Notes under the pieces: model-generated
Databases searched by the model: none
What the model was told of the DNA's origin: nothing
Seen by the model: only the letters and a program-made list of their open reading frames with translations
Shown here: positions 1 through 12,236 of the stretch, piece by piece
Layout: the number at the start of each line of letters is the position of its first letter
Position numbering within the stretch: position 1 is the stretch's first letter
Assembly: GCF_014805625.2 (NCBI RefSeq)
Contig: NW_023998414.1
Location: 21,711,447-21,775,446 of the forward strand
Length of the DNA stretch: 64,000 bases
Origin: Glossina fuscipes
Taxonomy: Eukaryota > Arthropoda > Insecta > Diptera > Glossinidae
Direction: 5' to 3'
Position numbers and translations under genes: made by a program

Positions 1-1730
1 GGTGGTCGTCCCATTGTTTTAGTCCTATTTTAATTTATTTATTCCGTCTAAATACGTTATAATAATGGTAATAATAATAGCAATAATAATAATAATAATA
101 ACAACAATAATAATAACAATAATAATAATAATAATAACAACAATAATAATAATAATGATAATAATTGAAATTTTTTCAAAGGACTGAGATTGAAGTTTAT
201 ATAAATATTCCTTTGTAGCTCGGCCTATCAGGCTCCATGCTGTTTATGAAAGTTCACGTTTATGTCTTTATCCTCGTCTTGCAAATCGTTGGCAAACTTA
301 ATATACTCTACTCCAGGCTATGAAAAATATCATCGACTTTTATAAAATTTTATTGTAAGAAAAATTAAATAAAAATTATAAAAAGCTTTGCAACTTAACT
401 AAAGTAAGTCTGCTTTGATGGGATAGATTTTTATGTTCGGTTTAGCGAAAAGAAAATAAAAAAACAAAAATTCCAAAAAAATAAGGAAAAAGGTTAATGC
501 TTTAAGTACAATATCACAAAACGAATGAAACGAATAAAAACAACAAAACCATTTCGCGTCTAGTTAAAGCGAAGAAAATTATGTAGGCAATGATTGAGCT
601 GGTGAACGTTTAATGATAGTGGGGTGGAGAAAGGGGGCAAATATTGGAGTGTGGGCTTTTGACACCAGCCGCTTAAAACTTCAATAATATAAATAATAAT
701 AATAAATAAGAGACGGGTTTTGGCGGCGACAGGTTTCGGAATCTGTGCTTCGAATGTAGATAAATAAAATTGCCAGTGTAACTACGCACTTTTTGCCCGT
801 GTAACTAACTAACTAACTATTCTTGATGTTCACAAATTCACCGTACGCAATTAATGAAATCTCAATCATTATTAGTGCAGGGAATGATAAAAAATAATAG
901 TAATAATAATAATAATAATAATAAAAAAAGAAAATAAATAAAATTAACTAAAACGGTAAAGTTTTTAATCAAGCAACAATTACTGAGGACAGTTATGTTG
1001 AAATTAACTCATGATTTTTTTTTTATTCATACTTATGTATAAATTTTCTTTGAAGAAAAATTGAGAAAAAAGAAGAAAAACGTAGCAAGTAGTATAAAAA
1101 GTAGCGGTTTCTCTTGTTTGTTGTGTTTTCTTTAATTCTCTAAAAATGCGTATGCCTGCCAAGCAAGCCTTCGACCTGTCAGTGTTCAGCAGAGTTGCAT
1201 ACCATGTGTCAACTGTTTCAAACTCTAACATACATACAAAAGACTATTTTTTTTTTTTTTTTTTCATTTTATTTTATTTTATTTATTCTTTTTTTTATTT
1301 TTGCATTTATATCAGTGTCTGCGGCCAGAAGCAGAATTGTTACCATAATGATAATATTAGTCGAGACCATATACCACCAATTGTGGCAAAACATTCGGTT
1401 TGTTTTTGCCTTTCTTTTTGCTTCTCTGTTGTTTTATTGTGATTTTTTTTGTATTTTTTTTATTTATTTATTTATTTATTTATTTTGTTTTTTTATAACA
1501 AAACAATGGCTTGTCACTAATTAGTATGCAACAGATGAGGGCTATTCGCACCGTGCAAAGTTATTTACTTTTTTAATTTGCTTTGTTTGCATTTCTTGCC
1601 TGCTTTGCGTGGCTTACAATCTCCAGGAATGTGGACGTTTGGTTTTGTCAGCACATTGTGACTTGGATTTAGTGTTGACCTACTTTTTTATAAAATACTA
1701 AAAGCTAAAAAGGGGTTAGCCTTACAATAT
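1..1730. other. AT-rich non-coding stretch with AAT and TTTA repeats
   Basis: No supported gene. An interrupted AAT/AAC trinucleotide array lies at about 58-168 and a shorter one at about 895-925. A long T-rich tract runs at about 1247-1310, followed by a TTTA array at about 1457-1485. The short frames on both strands here are made of these low-complexity tracts and look like chance. The composition is typical of fly intronic or intergenic DNA. Confidence 0.7.
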
Positions 1731-1775
1731 GCCGTTGCTGCCATTGCTGCCATTGCTGCCGTTGCTGGCGTTGTT
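1731..1775. repeat. 9-bp tandem repeat, 5 imperfect units
   Basis: Five head-to-tail units of the form GCCRTTGCT, the last one degenerate (GGCGTTGTT). Differences between the first four units are C/T changes at one position. On the minus strand these units read Ser-Asn-Gly repeated, and the changes are synonymous (AAC/AAT). No convincing exon surrounds it: the minus frame is closed a few codons to each side. It is probably a minisatellite. Confidence 0.7.
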
Positions 1776-3402
1776 ATATACAGCGTCGCCGCATAGACTT
1801 AATTCACATCACTAACTCAGCTCTTTTCATCACTTCAGATGCACTGGCCGCCATATTCGCTCAACATTTGTTATTGCTGCGCGAGTTCACTGGCTGTAGG
1901 TTTTGTGTGGCCATGTATATACCTTTTACAGGCATCAACGCATTTGCGGTTGACAAATTAAAATGTGTATGAATAAAATTTAATTTCCTTTATGAAGATC
2001 ATTCATTCCTCTTATTTCTCTTTTTGATTTTCATTTTATTTTATAGGTTAAAGTTGCCTGCTCGCCAGCAGAACATGTCAGCAAAACTTGTGATTGATTT
2101 ATTGCTTTATTGTTTCATTCAAAGGAAAGAAAAGTAACGCAAGCGAATTTTTGAAATTTTTCACAACAATTTTTTTAAACCAACCCAAATATTATGAATT
2201 GTAAATAAAACAAGTAAGAACGCCATTAGTTTGTCTAAAAAATATTAAGCTCAAATAATAGAAATAACTTGAGTATATGTCAGTTCATAAGACTTTTTAA
2301 AGGCTTTTCATATTTTATTATTACCCACGAGAGTACCGGAGTGAATGGGTATATTAAATCTATTGTCAAAGATGTCAGGGTGGGTATTCGGATCGTCTAT
2401 GAGTGCATAGAAGTTCTCAAAATCGCCATAATTACAGTAATTGGTAACTATGGCGGACAAAAACCTCGACCTTACAACTGATTTCTTTCGTAGATTTCGT
2501 TTGATCCGTGCACTGAGTTAAATTGAACTGAATTAAAATTTTTTTGGTTATTCTTACCCTAGGGTATATATATTTGTTCATTAAATTTTTCCGTGAAACT
2601 AATGGTTTTCCCGATCATCGTATTAGATTTAGACTCAAGAAATTGTTCTTGGGAGAATTAAATCTCAGCTGATTTACTCTTCTGGATATTCAGATGCTTA
2701 CGGGTACTAAGCCTTTTTTTAAAAAGAGACTTAAAAGGTTCACGCATTTTTTGATTTTAAAAAAAAAATACAAACTTTAGATCGTGTATGCTGTCATTCC
2801 TCATTAACGAAGCAAACATAATATTTACGATTTTTCGTAAATACGATGCTGGATCGTCACGGAGGAGTATACCAGTATACGGGTCTATTTATAACTAAAC
2901 GAAGTGAGTTAAAACCATTGATGATGACTATTTGTTTTAGTCTTAATGGCAAACTTATGAAAGATTTACTCAAAAAAAAAAAAAAGAGAGGTAAACCTTC
3001 TTCTAGGGATAATGAAATCAATGATGTTATTTCTTTTTCAAGTATACAAAATCAAGTACTCATTTCATACTTGCATATGCAGTTTGACTGCGAAACTTAT
3101 GCCTGAATACACACGACACGAAATAAAAAGCCAAGAACTTCAAAAGAAACCGCACATGTACGCTTGAGAGCTTCCAGCTACCATGCCGTTAAATGGTCAA
3201 TTTGATCACGAAGTTCTTTATAATGCGCCAAAATATTTTGCATATTAAAAAAAAAAAACAAAAACAAAAAGAAACAAAAAAAATTTTTAACTTGTCTTTG
3301 AAAATAATATGAAAACAAACGCTTATTGCATAAAAGTTTTGTAAAAAAAAAATTTTAAATAAAGAACTTATATAATAGGAGGAAGAGAGTTGCGGCTAAT
3401 AA

Positions 3403-3404
<2 letters not shown>
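1776..3404. other. AT-rich non-coding stretch, nothing recognised
   Basis: Both strands have only short frames (at most about 86 codons, 2846-3106 on plus) that are AT-driven and include a homopolymeric A run read as lysines. No transposase, tRNA or repeat-family match was recognised. Confidence 0.55.

Positions 3405-3438
<34 letters not shown>
3405..3438. repeat. (AT)n microsatellite
   Basis: About 17 uninterrupted AT dinucleotides. Confidence 0.95.
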
Positions 3439-3441
<3 letters not shown>

Positions 3442-4153
3442 ATAAGTACACTTAAGGTTAAGCTTTTGAGTCATGCAACTCCATCTAATCAAGAATGAAT
3501 TGTTATATTGAGCGAATTGATGAATTAATTTCTTTTATTTCATATTTTAGTTGCTTTCTAGCAGCTCCACACTTCCTAAGAAACGACATATACGCCGTAA
3601 GCTTCCACGTGCATCATGAATTGTTGAATTAAAGAAAAAAATAAAATACAGAAGAAATGTTAAAGAAAAGATCCAGTTCCCAGAAAAGACTTCAAATCAG
3701 ACATAACAACGCTACACTCAATAAGTTTGTAGGAGATATCACATAGATCTTACTACTATTAACGAATGAACTTTTTGTGCAATTTAAACTTTTCATACAT
3801 TTCGTTTGAAGGTTGCTATTAAAATCTAAAATTCGTATGGATTTATCCATCAGTCATCGTACATCTCTATATTATCCTACGAACTAATTGAGCAATGTGT
3901 TATATTTAACTATATGGAGCGAAATATTGTACAAAATAGAGATGAAACGTTTAATTGATGAATTTGTGAAACAATCGGCAGTTGGTACAAGAGTAGACAG
4001 CAATAGCAATGCAAATGAAATAAATTTTGCAAAGAAAACATATCCCGCATGCCTAAAGATACGAGAATACAACACCTCCCCAGTACAATAACGATAGAAA
4101 ACGAATTGTCAATTGAATCGGTCTCTACAGGTCTTTACTCGTTAGCGGCATAA
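3439..4153. other. AT-rich non-coding stretch, nothing recognised
   Basis: Frames of about 65 codons exist on both strands at 3884-4091, each being the other's shadow. Neither shows a known motif. The plus frame ends shortly before the mariner-like segment at 4154, but no transposase motif is visible in it. Confidence 0.5.
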
Positions 4154-4258
4154 CATAATTCGCCTTATTCGCCAGATATTGATGCTTCTGATTGCCACTG
4201 CATCTCTTCACTGGCTGATCCGATAGTCACATTTGCCTCTGTAGGAAGATCTAGGAGC
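4154..4258 (+). pseudogene. mariner transposase relic, C-terminal catalytic segment
   Basis: A 35-codon plus frame opens with HNSPYSPDIDASDCHCISSL. Mariner transposases carry HPPYSPDLAPSDYHLF around the third catalytic aspartate of the D,D34D triad, so the spacing YSPD-x-x-x-SD-x-H matches well. The frame runs on with a plausible ...ADPIVTFASV tail and then stops. There is a stop just upstream and no recognisable N-terminal or central part nearby, and no terminal inverted repeats were seen. It is therefore a short, old fragment. The match is by recalled family consensus only. A chance resemblance is possible but the run of agreeing residues makes it less likely. Confidence 0.5.
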
Positions 4259-4261
4259 TAG

Positions 4262-6999
4262 GCTAACAAAAAGCAAAACAAACTTCTCTTCACTTTAATG
4301 AGCAATAAATCTATTGTTCCCAAGTGATTATTATGAGTTAAACAAAAAGAGAACAAGGAATGAATACAAATAAAATAAACTGAAAATTAACTTAACTTAA
4401 TCGCCGAAAAGAGTGCAGGAAATTATTGCTAATAATCACATTTTCTTTTTTCTTTGTTAACAAACATAAGCTTATGTCATATGCTTTCGAAACTTGTTAG
4501 ATTATAAACTAGAACATAATGATGATTATATAATGCTGGAGAGCATTGACATGTAATTTATCACTTATGGTAACAGTGCTTTTGAGTGTGCATCGTGTTA
4601 TTGCATTCGGTAATCATTAACTTTTACCAAAACCACCTTAAATATGTTTCATATTTCATTCTCGCAATACAAAGTCGGCGTCATATACAAGCGGTAATCG
4701 CATATATTTAAGTGGCATTTTTCATCAACAAAGCGTAACACCAGTGAATTGAGATTTTTGTTCTAAAGACCCAAGTGCGTGTTGTTCGCAAGATTTAAGA
4801 TAACGATCTCATTGTGCTTTAGCTGTTTGATATATGAAATGAAAATTATAAATCATTTCTTTTTATTTTTTTTTTTTTAATTTTTGTTCATGATCTGTTG
4901 TTTGCTTGCAAACTTACATGTGATTACTTATCCTTTATAATTGACTATAGAAAATTGCTTGAAAAGCTTGAGAAGTGTGTGAGTGAGAGAGATATATATA
5001 TATATACATATATATATATGTATATAAGCAGTGTGTTAAACGTTTGAAAAGAGGAGATGAGACGCAAGCACGAGTCTTTGTAAATAATTATTCAGTCAGT
5101 CAACCGTCTGTGAAGATAACGAAAAAATTAAGAAATGAAATTTTTTTCTAACAGTTTAACTGCGCAAATTAAAAAAAAAAAAAAAAGAAAAAAAAAGCAA
5201 AGTATATAAAATAAAAATTATTACACAATATTCTCAGAGCAATTTAATTTTATTAATTAAAGCTTATAAATGAATACGAATGTTATGAATATAACGGAAA
5301 CTCGGGATATCCGACACCTGTATATCGTATGGATGCGTTTTCATCAGAAAATAGATATAGATATTCTAGAAGTTTCCGCGAAATATGAAAATTATATGCT
5401 TGCGCAAATTACTTTTATTTATTTATTTATTTATTTATTTTTTTTTTTTCTGTTTTTTTGTGAAACTAATTTTGATACGATTAACAGGAGAGCACTTCAC
5501 TGGTCGCAAAACTCGTAGAGGGATATTTATAATAAAGAGTATTTTATCATTTATTTTGTAACTAAGTTTTATTTCCTTGAAAGAAAAGCTTAATTTTCCG
5601 TTATAAATGACCTTAGCATGCATTGATTTAAACCCTTATCCATAATGTATTCTTATTTAAGCGAGATAAGTGAGATGCTTATGAACTCGCTAATAAACTG
5701 AATATATCTTCTTGTAGAGGATATAAATATTAAATTTTTACAGTTAATTTTATACGATGCGCACTCTTTTGATCTCTTGCAAGCTTGAGGATATTTATCT
5801 AAAAGTAGTTCTTCTTTTCCATTTTTTTATTTTTGCATTTAATCGACACTTGAGAGTGTTGGCAACAAAAATAAACAAAAAAAAAAATAAATAAATAAAT
5901 AAAGTAAAAAAAATACAAGAAAAGGCAAAAGAATTATTTGAAATACTTATCGCCTTTATTTTCTAATCATTAACACTTCATCAGTTGGAAAAAAAAGAGT
6001 TTATTTGCGTGCATTGTACATTTGTATCTCTATTTAATGTTGCTTCATTTACGCCCAATACCCGCTTGGAGCATTTATCTCATGTTTGATCTTAACATCT
6101 CTTGATTATTTAAAAATTGTTACATTGGCTATGCAACTATATTCTATGAGCTTAAAAAAAAAAAAAAGAAAAAAAAAGAAAAAAGACAACAACAACAACA
6201 ACAACACCAAGTTGAAAAAGTGTAAATTGTAATAAAAAAAGATAGATAATGATAAGGAAGGGAGAAGAAAAAGAGAACATAGAGGAGAAGAGAGATATTC
6301 AACTTACGTTTTAAAGCTGCAAGCATTTATTTGTTTCTTTATTTCCCCAAGATTTTGTCGTTGATTATGGCCTGGTTTGGAGTTTTTATTTGCCGGCAAA
6401 ATGGACTCTACTATCATGCCTATAATATTCATACAGTGTGGTCGCATCATTGTACGTTTGTATGTTATTTACAATAAATTCCCATGACGTTTAATTTAAA
6501 CAACTTCTTCTTTTTTTAAAATTTTTTTTTTCTTTATTTGCCAATCCTGTTGCTGTTGTTTTTATCGTTGTTGCTTTCATAGAGACACGGCCCCCTCGTT
6601 TCTATGTTAAACTTAACACCACAAAATGAGAGTTGAAGGCTAATAGTCTCCTAAGCATTTGCTTAAATAGTCACATCGTACATATGTAATCGAAAAATAC
6701 GATATTTTCTAAAAAGTTTTGAACCATTGCAAAAAAATATACAATAATTATTATAAGGACAAGAAAAGAAACTCCCTGTTTGTGAACTATATTGAATCCT
6801 ACAAATCCCATCGCTATAAGGTCTCTTGGAAATTCAATGAAAATAATTGTTATATATATGGGGTTTATAAGTCTTCCCAAACCTTTTTTTATTCTTTCAA
6901 GGGAATCCAATTGGATTTAAATTTCAATTAACAAATATAAACTCTAGAGTTTCTCTTCATTTTCAGGAAGAAAAATATTTATTTATTTTTTTTTTTTGA
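4262..6999. other. AT-rich non-coding stretch with A/T tracts
   Basis: It contains a TA-rich microsatellite at about 4992-5025, A-rich tracts at about 5171-5197, a TTTA array at about 5416-5439, AAAT arrays at about 5881-5905, and a purine-rich strand at about 6150-6300 that includes an ACA array. Short frames here are low-complexity shadows. No gene recognised. Confidence 0.6.
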
Positions 7000-7318
7000 C
7001 TTGATTCACCCCACAGCCATACATTTCCCACCATCTCGGTCTAACGTGCGGAGCGCGAACCAAAATGGGCTTTTAACCATCACCAAGAATATGCTTCAGC
7101 CGATCACCAACAAGAACTGATTTAGTATAACGTCACAGAATATTCAAGGATTTAATAATCTTCGATGTGGCGACAAAATCACTCTCGTCAAAGCCAATCA
7201 AGTTATAGTTCTCATTATGTTGATTCCATAATCTTCGGATTCGATCATTGTTCCCGTAGTTTGAGTGGGTATTAACTATCCGCCAATGCCTGAGAATATA
7301 TATGAAAATCGTTTAGGT
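7000..7318 (-). pseudogene. degenerate reading frame, protein family not recognised
   Basis: On the minus strand one frame reads through about 106 codons with only two in-frame stops (TGA at 7135-7133, TAA at 7075-7073). This is unusual for sequence this AT-rich. It contains protein-like stretches such as HWRIVNTHSNYGNNDRIRRL, then NLIGFDESDFVATSKIIKSL, and after the first stop VLVGDRLKHILGDG and RAPHVRPRWWEMYG. The segment is also richer in GC than its flanks. I cannot assign a family. A dead retroelement ORF or a pseudogene fragment are both possible, and chance cannot be excluded. Confidence 0.35.
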
Positions 7319-9237
7319 TTTTGTTGAAACGAATTGATGAGGGGGATCAGGGAGTTCTGCTCAGAGCGGCAAAGCATATTTTTGGAACTTGGAACTAAGA
7401 TTAAGATTTCAGCTATTCATTTTCAATCAGGCTTGATTTTTGTCACTATATACATGGTATCGAAGTACTCAATGCTCTGAGTTTTGAAAACGTCTAAATA
7501 TTAAGGTTAATAAGCAGACGGCTTAATACATTTTAGACTACATAATCTTCTTTGGGCAGCAATCGTCAAATAATTTAATAAATTGACATAAGGAAACATC
7601 TATAATTAAAAAAGAAAGAAAAAACAAAGTGAAATATCTTAAATGAAGACAAACAAAGTAGCAAAGTAGCAAAGTAAGTAAATTAAAACCTCTTCATTTT
7701 GTATGACCACGGTTTTGCCATGTTTGCTATTCGAGTAAACACTTAATTTAATTGAATTTTTTTCAATTAACCTCTTAACAATTTTATTAAAAAATTGATG
7801 AAATTTGTTGGTAAATCAAACGAAGCCACAAATAGAAAACTCTGCCAAATTGTTATCTTAGCATTCAACTTCCATCGATTATGATAATGACATTAATTCT
7901 AATAATAATTGTCTTGCCTTTCCCAATGGAATGTCATGCAAGTGCATGTGCAACTGAGGATCAATGATTTCAATGAATTTCTTTCCATAATACCTATAGG
8001 TAAACAATTTTCTATATCTCCTTAAATTTCTCTTATTTTCTTTTGCTTATTTCTCTCATATATTTTTGCAAAGAATGTATTCCGTATTCCCATATTTTCA
8101 ATTGCTGTATATTGTAGCAATTATTGTATGTACACTTAAGGTGTTATACATAAAAATTCCATTTTTACTATTTTTTTCAGAATTTTTTATTTGTTTTTTC
8201 ATTCTCATTGCAAAGCAATGACCGCTTGGGAGAATAGTTTATGATCATGATATGAAACCCTTTGTTTTTTTTCCTTTTTTTTTTTTTATATACTCGCAGT
8301 CGGTGGATTGTGCTAAGTGCAAGGGACGCTAAGAATTAATTGCGATATAGCAAGTCTGGCGTGAGTTCGTCGTCTTTGATATTTCTCTGATTTTTTTCAC
8401 TTTTGGTATGAAAAATGTCAAGATGTAGGCGGAAGATATTGACAGTGCAAAAAATAAATATTTGTGAAAAAGTTCTGGAATACTTTACGAATAAAATGGG
8501 TAGCATAGATAAAACTTGCATTTCGGTGCTTCTTTGCCGGTTATGTCCGCGAATGTATCGCTCTGTAATTTATTTGTATAGCGATCTAGGACAGAGCATT
8601 GAGTTGATGCAAAAAATAATTCTACTCTTCTCACTCTCGATTTCTACTACGAACTATATTTACTTCATGTCTACAGCGAGTGGAACGCCGTTATGACACT
8701 GAAATATGCATCCAGAAATGCGAGACTTCGCTCTGAGAAACTCCGAGTTGTTTGGCCGTGTCGATATATCATAACTCGCCAATATATCATAGCTTGGCGG
8801 TTCTCCCTCTAAATAAGCTATCGAGGATATTGAACATAGGTGGGGAAATTATTCTTCGGTGATTTTTCTGTGTTTTCTTTGTCAAATTCAAAATCAATTA
8901 ATCATTGATGACTCAGCCAAGATGTTTTGAAATAAAGTTGTTTTCTAAAAGCGCGGCGTATATCTGTTTGCAAAATGAAACATTAAATTATAGGCAAATG
9001 AATGAATTTTCCATACAACAGTAATAAAAGTAATAAAAAAAATATAAAAAAAAAAATATAAAAAAAATGAGTAAATAAAAATAGAGACTTAAACGAGCAA
9101 ACCCGTTACCCAATAGCAGAGCTACAGTCACAATAGCAGAGCAGCAATGATATATATAAGTGCATTAAAACCAATATTTGATGTAGACCGCAATGTATAA
9201 TAAAAAATGATACCGACCTATCCTCTATACCTACACA
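7319..9237. other. AT-rich non-coding stretch
   Basis: The best frame is 8415-8696 on plus (93 codons, cysteine-containing, no known motif), partly overlapped by a minus frame. The tract 8763-8800 holds two imperfect copies of an ATATATCATA-containing unit. Nothing is supported as a gene. Confidence 0.5.
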
Positions 9238-9257
9238 TATGTATGTACACACACACA

Positions 9258-9297
<40 letters not shown>
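9238..9297. repeat. compound (AC)n(AT)n microsatellite
   Basis: A short AC array is followed by two AT arrays separated by a single ATAC interruption. Confidence 0.9.
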
Positions 9298-9454
9298 GTA
9301 CACTAATCTATAGCATAATTGTAATAAACTCTTCAGAAGCATTAGTTGCTACTTTCTAAGAGAAATGTTGTCGTTAAAAGAATTATGCAAATGTACGAAA
9401 TTAAAAAAGGCAAAAAAAATTTTAAAAGCAACGATTCGAGTTTAATGGATCATT

Positions 9455-9640
9455 AACAAGTAAGAGCGTTATAATCGGCTGTGGCTGGATCTTGTATACC
9501 CGCCACACCATTCATTTTATCTTACCGATTCCTGCCTTATCACGCTGCGTTAGGATAAAATTGATATTGCCCGTTACTACTACTACTGCATCATGCGGCT
9601 AATTACGTAATTGAGAGTTAGCTTTCGCATTCGTTACTAC
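9455..9640 (+). mobile_element. INE-1/DINE-like element, 5' part
   Basis: It opens with CAAGTAAGAGCG, then an imperfect palindrome of the CGGC...GCCG type, then CTTGTATACCCGCC. The same head occurs at 55041 and 59283 on plus, at 31043 in diverged form, and at about 43725 on minus. The following CCATTCATTTxATC and ATCACGCTGC segments also match the copy at 59283. A SINE follows at 9660, and the later part of this element appears to resume near 9960. So this looks like the left piece of one element interrupted by an insertion. Non-autonomous; no coding capacity is seen. Confidence 0.6.
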
Positions 9641-9659
9641 CTATTTAGCAAAAAATCTG

Positions 9660-9903
9660 TATGACGAGTAGTTAAGAATGGCAATTGCAAAGTCTGTGTT
9701 CGCGGTTTCAAATCCCAAGTGCGGTAGAGAGTTTACTTTCGTCATAGGTATAGGGGATGATCAGTTGATAAGGGTATAATATTTACCGATTGGTAACGTA
9801 TCCACATCCACAAGGTATCCATCCCATCTCCTTCGTTTTCCTTACATCTTTCCGACTGTCGTCATGTTATGCAAAGAGGGGACATCCATTGATCCAACCT
9901 AAT
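9660..9903 (+). mobile_element. tRNA-derived SINE copy A
   Basis: The head resembles a tRNA gene: an A-box-like region near 9665-9690, then a clear B box GTTCGCGGTTTCAAATCCC at 9698-9716. The 3' body has AAGTGCGGTAGAGAGTTTAC, TTTCCTTACATCTTTCCG, and a GGGGACATCCATTGAT end. All these segments recur in order in copies at 34757, 32760 (minus) and 38655 (minus). A SINE needs an RNA polymerase III internal promoter and LINE machinery in trans. This copy appears inserted inside an INE-1-like element. Confidence 0.7.
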
Positions 9904-9959
9904 CGAAGAGAGCTTAAGACGAGCGGAAAACTTTAAATCTTCATCTGTGACTGCTTCCC

Positions 9960-10595
9960 GATATTAAGGTGTTTTAGTAGTCATAGATGAAGGTTAGCCA
10001 TTTTTTCGCTTGCAATCTTCACGTGTAAGCATATAAAAAATGTATAAAATAATTTTCAATATTCGGCTTTGTTTGCTTTATAAGTAATCAATGTACGTAG
10101 AAAGCGTTGAAAAAGTTTAAAAAAAATGACAATTTGATTAGTTACAAATTATATGGGCGTGTGGCTGATTTTACCCACCCACTTTTTAATATGTTCTATA
10201 GGATGCGCTATAAAATAAATTTAGAAAATTGCAGTAGACTGTCTTCCATAATGAGTAAAAACTTTAGAAAACCAGAGGTGCTTGGAGCTTACGCTTCGGT
10301 GCAGGACGGCCCTTTGACCAATTTGGCCCAGCTTTAACACTTTAACTTGGGTGCAAGCACTTTGAGTGTTTTTGCGCGAATTTGAAGTTGCTGTCTTAAC
10401 TTTGCGACCAAGAGAGTGCCAACAACACTATCGACATAGACTCACCGACGGACAGATGGACAGAGATAGATCGATTCAAAATTTTGCATTCAAAAATGAT
10501 CAAGAATATATCTACTCCATTTGAAGCTTCCTTTCGAATGCTGCAAATATTATGACAGTATAAACATACCCGTATTTTTCGCTAATGGGTATATA
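9960..10595 (+). mobile_element. INE-1/DINE-like element, central and 3' part
   Basis: The segment near 10050-10085, TTCAATATTCGGCTTTGTTTG, aligns with the copy at 55041 (AACATTCGGTCTTGTTTGCC). Then come GACGGACAGATGGACAG near 10449, GATCGATTCA, AAAATGATCAAGAATATAT near 10494, CTTCCTTTCGAATG, and a terminal CATACCCGTA...GGGTATA. This order matches my recollection of the INE-1 terminal region (GATCAAGAATATATATAC, CTTCCTTCTG, TATACCC). A 76-codon frame at 10107-10337 lies inside and is a chance frame. Confidence 0.65.
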
Positions 10596-12204
10596 AACGA
10601 ATTGGTTTAGGAGAAGAACTTCTGCATATAAATTTTGTGATTTCTTTAATTAAAAAAAACAATCTTTTAAGCAAGAACTAGTGCGAATGCTTTTAAAACA
10701 ACCAACAGTTTTGTAACATATATATATATATATACATATACATGCAAACATATATATATATATCCATTTACCTTAACACATAAAAAAAACCGCATAAATG
10801 GATTAAATATATTTTTATCTACGTATTTATTTTTTCGCTTTATCTCTTTGATAGTTTAATTCAACTTTTTAGTATAATTCGCTTTTCTTTCAATTAACAC
10901 TGTCTGTCAGATTCGATGGCTAACCTAAATTCAATTTGATATCGCGCTTGCGGCTTATAAATTAACTCCTACGCGATGTTTTTGAATGCGCGCGCCGCTT
11001 AGTTTGGGTGTGTTTGTGAGTTTAACTATTAAACGTAATTGATTTTACCATGAATTCTTGCATTAAACAAAACTTGTCAAGGTAATGTATGTGATATTGC
11101 AGCTCGGCAAAAGGCGCAAGAACTGGTCAATTTATGTTAGATAACGGTTTTATAGTTAAAAAAATCGGACCATTATTCTTTAGTTTATCAGTGGAGATAA
11201 TAAGATAAGTTTTTGCACTTTTTTTTTTTTTTTTTCTTTGCAAAACTCAGCTCGACTCAGAATCTTTCTATCCTTTGAGTTATTGAATTAATTGTTCCGG
11301 TTTTTCGGAGAGTCTCGGCAGTAAGCTCCGATTCCATCATTGCGCACTTTTATTTTCTTACAAGGCCATTGTCTACATTTTTTCCAGGAATATAGTATCG
11401 AGATTTTTGACTATTTGCAGGTAGTGTTGTTACATTACTCCATATTACTGCTGAAAACTATAGACATAGTAAGTATCACTCCAAAGGATCACAACACGAA
11501 CACTGTAGAAGGATTTAAAAACCGCTTGGCTCAATGGACTAATGAATTAACGCACAACCCTAGCATTGATGGGTTGCATCAAACTATCCCAGATCTCTCT
11601 CTATTTCTCACCCAGTTATATACGAATTTAAGATCCATGTACCTCTCGGCAACTTGGATTACTGCACTATTTAGATACCGTCTTCGTATACTAATGTTTA
11701 TTTTTACCACTGTACCGAAACGGAGAATTCTCAAATAAGATAAAGCAAATTGAGCAGAGGTCAGTAAATTTCTTTCGGATTCTACATACTTCTTGAAATA
11801 TTATCATACTGGCGACATGTGGCCGTTCATTCCACTAAGAAAAACTACGATTAAGATAACTGATAATCCAACCTCCTTTACGAGCAACCTACGAATAGAT
11901 GCAAAACAGCTACACGACCGTAAAAAGGCTCTCTATGATCAGCGGCTATATGCGAAGGTCTCTGCTACACGAAGAACGATCCCAGCTACGGAAACACAAA
12001 CTTGGAAAGGTCATGGAAAGTATTGGAGTCGTCTGCTTTTAGACTTCTCTACTAAGAATCCAGCTACTGTGAAGGGTCAAGATTCAATGAACAGGTCCGC
12101 GACTTATTGGAGGCCCTAGAGCAATAGTAATGTAAGTTTATACCCAACTATGTTGGGTTGATATCTCCTCCTTGTATATTAAAATTCAAGGAGGAATTAG
12201 TTGA
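10596..12204. other. Non-coding stretch with two unassigned plus frames
   Basis: Plus frames at 11340-11738 (132 codons) and 11793-12119 (108 codons) sit in more GC-balanced DNA than usual here. The second contains ITDNPTSFTSNL, faintly like the TDNGxxFxS motif around the second Asp of retroelement integrases. The invariant glycine is absent and no upstream zinc finger or following glutamate motif is visible. I treat it as unassigned. AT microsatellites lie at about 10719-10762 and a T run at about 11219-11235. Confidence 0.4.
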
Positions 12205-12236
12205 ATGGCGTGCCAGATTGCTCACTTACAAATAAA

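Noticed and set aside
3388..3401. 14-base match AGTTGCGGCTAATA with inverted copy at 41671-41684
   Set aside because: Matches of this length are expected by chance in 64 kb, and similarity does not extend into the flanks beyond AT repeats.
11793..12119. Integrase-like TDN...SFTSN string in a plus frame
   Set aside because: Only a short resemblance, lacking the glycine of TDNG and any other integrase or reverse transcriptase motif nearby.
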